Shown piece by piece: positions 61,057-64,000 of a DNA stretch of 64,000 nucleotides; the first letter of the stretch is position 1, and the number at the start of each line of letters is the position of its first letter. A model generated the notes under the pieces. It worked only from the letters and a program-made list of their open reading frames with translations. It did no database searches and was not told the DNA's origin. A program made the position numbers and the translations under genes. Origin of the DNA: Lewinellaceae bacterium (lineage in GTDB: Bacteria > Bacteroidota > Bacteroidia > Chitinophagales > Saprospiraceae); the NCBI GenBank assembly GCA_020636405.1, contig JACJXW010000006.1:310001-374000 (forward strand). The letters run 5' to 3'.

Positions 61057-62124
61057 TTCCTCTGTTGGTTCGACTTCAAATATCTGGCCGTTCCGGGCAA
61101 ACCGCACCGGAAGGAAAAGTTCCGTCATGGCCATATTGCTGAGCAGATGCCCGGAGGGGCGGCCTACGCGGATCCTGCTGCCCGGGAGGAGCCCCAGAAA
61201 GGGCGCCAGTTGATCGGCCAGGTGCTCGTCGACAGGGGTATTGGCCCGGAGGGTGTTCCGGAGCTGCCGGGCGGCTTCCCTTCCAACCGTTTCGGCCGGC
61301 TTTCCTCTTTCGCCGAGAGCATCGGCACCGAGCCGGAGAGGTGAGCCGTCAGCGGAAATGCCCGTCTCTGCCCACAACACGATGCCTGCCCCGGGATCGT
61401 AAGCCGGGCCATAAGCAGTTTCAATGTCCACGGGGCAATTCCATTCCCGGAGAGCTATTTGGGCAGAAGAGGCCATCCGTTCAGCTACCTGCCTGCCCGC
61501 AAGGGTGTCGGCAGCGAAGGCGAGCCCACCCATACGGACAGGCCGCCCGCCTTCCGTTAGCAAGTAGGGGGGGAGTGTGGCCAATCCTATCCGGGAAGGC
61601 AACTTTGGTTGGATGCGGGCCGTCACTTCTCCACCGCCTTTAGGGAAGTATCCCTGCCGGCCGATGGCCAGTTCGATGTCCGCAAATCGGGCCAGATAGG
61701 GGAGTAGCACCTGCTGTGTATACACAACCGGGGGTTGCCATTTGCCACAGGTGCCCCCCTTCAGGTGGAGGGTACTCGGCCCGGAGGCAAACAGGAGCGG
61801 AGGCAGCAGGGCCTGAAGCAACAGCGAAATGCTGCCGGCTGTCCCAATGTCGAAGGAATAATTTCCGGGTTGTACCTTACCCGGTTCGAAGGCCATTGCT
61901 TCGGCGCCGAGCCTGACTTCCGTTACCGTTGCACTACAGATGGCCTGAAGCGCTTCAATGGCCATGAGGTGCTGGGCTTTGAGCCCTCCCTTGGGCCGGT
62001 TCGCCCGGATGCGCGTCATGCCAAAAGGGCGCCCGGTGAGGGCGGAAAGGGCCAGGGCGGTGCGCACCATCTGGCCGCCCCCTTCGCCCCGGGAACCGTC
62101 GATCTGGAGCATAATAGGGTTCAT
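61051..62124 (-). CDS. rtcA: RNA 3'-terminal phosphate cyclase
   Basis: About 357 residues from the ATG at 62124 (MNPIMLQIDGS); ATGs at 62148 and 62112 are alternatives. Signatures of RtcA are clear: DGSRGEGGGQMVRTALALS at the N-terminus, GTAGSISLLLQALLP, YFPKGGGEVTA and VDEHLADQLAPFLG. The His in RPSGHLLSNMAM aligns with the adenylated catalytic His of E. coli RtcA (CHLLTN). The enzyme converts RNA 3'-phosphates to 2',3'-cyclic phosphates using ATP. No rtcB or rtcR is nearby, so it is not in the usual RNA-repair operon. Confidence 0.92.
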   Translation of the reverse strand: MNPIMLQIDGSRGEGGGQMVRTALALSALTGRPFGMTRIRANRPKGGLKAQHLMAIEALQAICSATVTEVRLGAEAMAFEPGKVQPGNYSFDIGTAGSISLLLQALLPPLLFASGPSTLHLKGGTCGKWQPPVVYTQQVLLPYLARFADIELAIGRQGYFPKGGGEVTARIQPKLPSRIGLATLPPYLLTEGGRPVRMGGLAFAADTLAGRQVAERMASSAQIALREWNCPVDIETAYGPAYDPGAGIVLWAETGISADGSPLRLGADALGERGKPAETVGREAARQLRNTLRANTPVDEHLADQLAPFLGLLPGSRIRVGRPSGHLLSNMAMTELFLPVRFARNGQIFEVEPTEEL

Positions 62125-62251
62125 TTCGTCAAAGCTCCGGCGGAGCATAAGCAGAATATCGCTGCTTTCCTCCTGTTAAGATAGGCATATCTGAATGGAT
62201 TGTCTTATCGGAATTGTGTAAATTTCCGGGATACTTACCAAATCTTCTATT

Positions 62252-62581
62252 ATGGCCCTTTCACAGGATTACATCGACTTTCTAATGGACCAGCTCTCCG
62301 GCTTCGGAGAAGTGTCCTACAAAAAGATGTTCGGCGGCGCCGGCTTTTACAAGGATGGCGTTATGTTCGGCGGGATCATGTACGATGAGCTTCATTTCAA
62401 GGTTGATGATGAAACCAGGCCACTTTATGAAGAACGTGGGATGAAGCCCTTTGCCCCCGGGAACAAGAAAACAAAAGGCTTGCCTTTATACTATTGTGTT
62501 CCGGTAGAAGTAGTAGAAGACCGGGACGAACTGGCGCGTTGGGCGAGCCGGGCGCTAAAAGCAGCAAAAGGGGGAAAGTGA
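62252..62581 (+). CDS. TfoX/Sxy N-terminal-domain protein
   Basis: Encodes 109 residues matching the TfoX N-terminal domain: FLMDQLSGFGEVSYKKMFGG, GAGFYKDGVMFGGIMYDELHFKVDD and a C-terminal PVEVVEDRDELARWASRAL. In gammaproteobacteria TfoX proteins are competence regulators, but short single-domain forms like this one are widespread and of unknown role. It is divergent from rtcA. Confidence 0.88.
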   Translation: MALSQDYIDFLMDQLSGFGEVSYKKMFGGAGFYKDGVMFGGIMYDELHFKVDDETRPLYEERGMKPFAPGNKKTKGLPLYYCVPVEVVEDRDELARWASRALKAAKGGK

Positions 62582-62603
62582 GGCAACCGCCTGTTGATGG
62601 GGT

Positions 62604-63353
62604 TTATTGTTTCAGGAATTCAGGGTCAAAAGTTTTGATCGTCAGCTTCAATAGGCCTAAGAACTCATCAGCTGTTCCATCTATGGACCGCCTCACCCAA
62701 AAACCAGGACAGACAAACCCTTCATAGACATCGTAACCTTCTGCTTCGATCGATTCGGCAAACCCCCGGAAAGACTCCTGCAGGAAATGGCTCGGTTCTG
62801 AAAGGAAAACACTTTCTCCGTACTTTTTGGGTTCCTGGGCGACAATGGCTAAATAACCATCCATTACTTCCTGATTATTGGCGCCTACCTCATACGCCAG
62901 ATAATAGGTGCGCAGGTATTGCTTCAGCTCACTGTCGTACAGCGCCTGGGCATTGGCGACGAAGACCTTACTACTGAACAGGCTGGACAGGCCTTTCTGT
63001 AACTGGGTTAAGAACTTGGGGTTGTACCGGCCGAATGTCCTGGCGCTGTTGTAATCGATGTCTTGTTGATGCGGCCCACTCAAGAAGGCCTTTTCTCCCA
63101 CGATGCTTTCCAGAACGGCTTTGCTTAGTACCTGTTTGGCGATCTGATACCTCCCTCTGATACCGCTTTCCGGTATCCAACTGCTGATACTTTCAGGGGC
63201 CAGGTCGGCATTCGTGCGCATATTTTGCCAGTCGGCAACGGCGAGTTTTATTTTTTCACCTAATTTTTCAGAGGAAAATCCTGGCTTGGTAGTACAGGCG
63301 AAGGTGCCTAATCCGGTGATGGCTAGAAGGGTCAGAAGTGTTCTAAGTTTCAT
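62604..63353 (-). CDS. Lipoprotein of unknown function
   Basis: Encodes 249 residues with a lipobox (GLGTFAC, Cys about 20). The mature part is mainly helical and rich in aromatic residues (YNPKFLTQLQKGLSSLFSSK, YLRTYYLAYEVGANNQEVMD, YDVYEGFVCPGFWVRRSIDG). I recognise no family. On the minus strand a TACCTTTC sequence, one base off the TAnnTTTG box, lies about 15 bases before the ATG. It is convergent with the TfoX-domain gene. Confidence 0.75.
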   Translation of the reverse strand: MKLRTLLTLLAITGLGTFACTTKPGFSSEKLGEKIKLAVADWQNMRTNADLAPESISSWIPESGIRGRYQIAKQVLSKAVLESIVGEKAFLSGPHQQDIDYNSARTFGRYNPKFLTQLQKGLSSLFSSKVFVANAQALYDSELKQYLRTYYLAYEVGANNQEVMDGYLAIVAQEPKKYGESVFLSEPSHFLQESFRGFAESIEAEGYDVYEGFVCPGFWVRRSIDGTADEFLGLLKLTIKTFDPEFLKQ

Positions 63354-63483
63354 TTTTTTTCTTCGAAAGGTAATACTTTTTCAGAGAATGGGAGCCGCAA
63401 GGGTAGGAAGATACCAGGGAGACAGGAGGAGGGCCCCAGTCATTGAATTTTGTTGTATGATTTGGAAGGATCTTACAATGGGC

Positions 63484-63515
63484 AAAAAAAAAGCCACTCC
63501 AAAAAGAGTGGCTTT
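63484..63515 (-). terminator. Rho-independent terminator of the tRNA gene
   Basis: AAAGCCACTC (63490-63499) and GAGTGGCTTT (63506-63515) form a perfect 10-bp stem with a six-base loop; on the minus strand it is followed by a run of Ts. It lies just beyond the tRNA 3' end. Confidence 0.9.
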
Positions 63516-63523
63516 AGTGTTTG

Positions 63524-63597
<74 letters not shown>

Positions 63598-63672
63598 TGC
63601 TTTTCAAAAGCGAATGCAAATTTAAAAGATTTCCGGAAAAAGAAAAGCCAAGGCTGAAATAATTTTTTCAAT

Positions 63673-64000
63673 TTACCGGATCCGCTCATAAATGTATACC
63701 CGTTCCTCAATCTGTTTGGCTAAACGGTATTTCTCTTCCAATAGTTCACTAAAATGGCTCTCATACTGAGGGCTGCGGAAGATCATGAACCTAGGCAGCA
63801 GGGCTTTGAGTTCCTGGAGTTCCTTCTCCTGGTCAATTTCCAGGGCTTCGACATGCTGGGCTTCCCAGAAAAGGGAAGGGTGTACGTAGGGGAGGGGCGG
63901 CAGCTTTCCCAGCAGGTGGTAAATGACCTGGTCATTGATGGTGTATACGACATCATCGGGGGTAAGCTGGGGCGCCAGAAAAGCCGCGATCTGCCTGGGG
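63673..64000 (-). CDS. C-terminal part of a probable membrane glycosyltransferase
   Basis: On the minus strand the frame is open from the window edge to a TAA at 63675-63673, giving about 108 residues. Readable stretches include QIAAFLAPQLTPDDVVYTIN, IYHLLGKLPPLPYVHPSLFW and LKALLPRFMIFRSPQYESHF. The LGKLPPLPYVHPSLFW stretch resembles the soluble C-terminal end of ArnT/PMT-like or related membrane glycosyltransferases, but the start and catalytic part lie beyond the window, so the assignment is weak. The tRNA gene is just downstream of it. Confidence 0.5.
   Translation of the reverse strand, partial: PRQIAAFLAPQLTPDDVVYTINDQVIYHLLGKLPPLPYVHPSLFWEAQHVEALEIDQEKELQELKALLPRFMIFRSPQYESHFSELLEEKYRLAKQIEERVYIYERIR

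Overview
The window looks like chromosomal DNA from a member of the Bacteroidota, most likely a Saprospiria/Lewinella-type marine or activated-sludge bacterium. The pointers are: TAnnTTTG-type -7 promoter boxes close to start codons, a FecI-FecR-TonB receptor cascade, four TonB-dependent outer-membrane receptors, many lipoproteins, and three very large cysteine-rich surface proteins that end in a type IX secretion (T9SS) sorting domain. Assignment to a genus is inference. No T9SS machinery gene, plasmid gene, phage gene, transposase or CRISPR array is visible.

Layout. 1-2.6 kb: end of a membrane protein, then a histidine kinase/response regulator pair (-). 2.7-6.9 kb: a BNR-propeller protein with a dockerin-like tail, a strongly structured intergenic region, and a TPR-like lipoprotein. 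7-12.7 kb: an ECF sigma/FecR/STN-TonB receptor cascade (-), divergent from a lipoprotein made of three repeated domains joined by Gly-Pro-rich linkers. 12.9-17.5 kb: a second two-component system followed by a beta-barrel receptor. 17.8-27.3 kb: a DUF2064-type gene, an Oar-like receptor, a YnjBCD-like ABC importer with two separate permeases, and a TPR lipoprotein. 27.4-28.6 kb: an RlmI-type rRNA methyltransferase.

28.7-47.2 kb (-): three neighbouring T9SS cargo genes. The largest spans about 11.5 kb and carries about 22 nearly identical 261-bp (87-residue) HYR-like repeats. The middle of this array contains many small indels that break the reading frame; they look more like consensus or assembly error than natural decay. 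All three proteins share a second, less familiar cysteine-rich module (C...Q-x-x-V/I-x-x-x-F-x-x-W...GGC...CGG).

48-64 kb: Lon protease, a 2H phosphoesterase, a GDSL lipoprotein, another TonB receptor, then a co-directional group of a KAS III-like protein lacking the usual His and Asn, an acyl-CoA ligase and a P-loop/DRTGG protein. Next come a long inverted repeat, an NmrA-like reductase, small lipoproteins, RNA 3'-phosphate cyclase (rtcA), a TfoX-domain protein, tRNA-Ala(GGC) with a clear terminator, and the end of a possible membrane glycosyltransferase.

The main themes are envelope uptake (TonB receptors plus an ABC importer), envelope sensing (two two-component systems and one ECF cascade) and display of giant repetitive surface proteins. 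The best candidates for something undescribed are the T9SS repeat-protein cluster with its shared module, the KAS III/ligase/DRTGG group, the Gly-Pro-linked lipoprotein beside the FecI/FecR cascade, and several long hairpins between genes.
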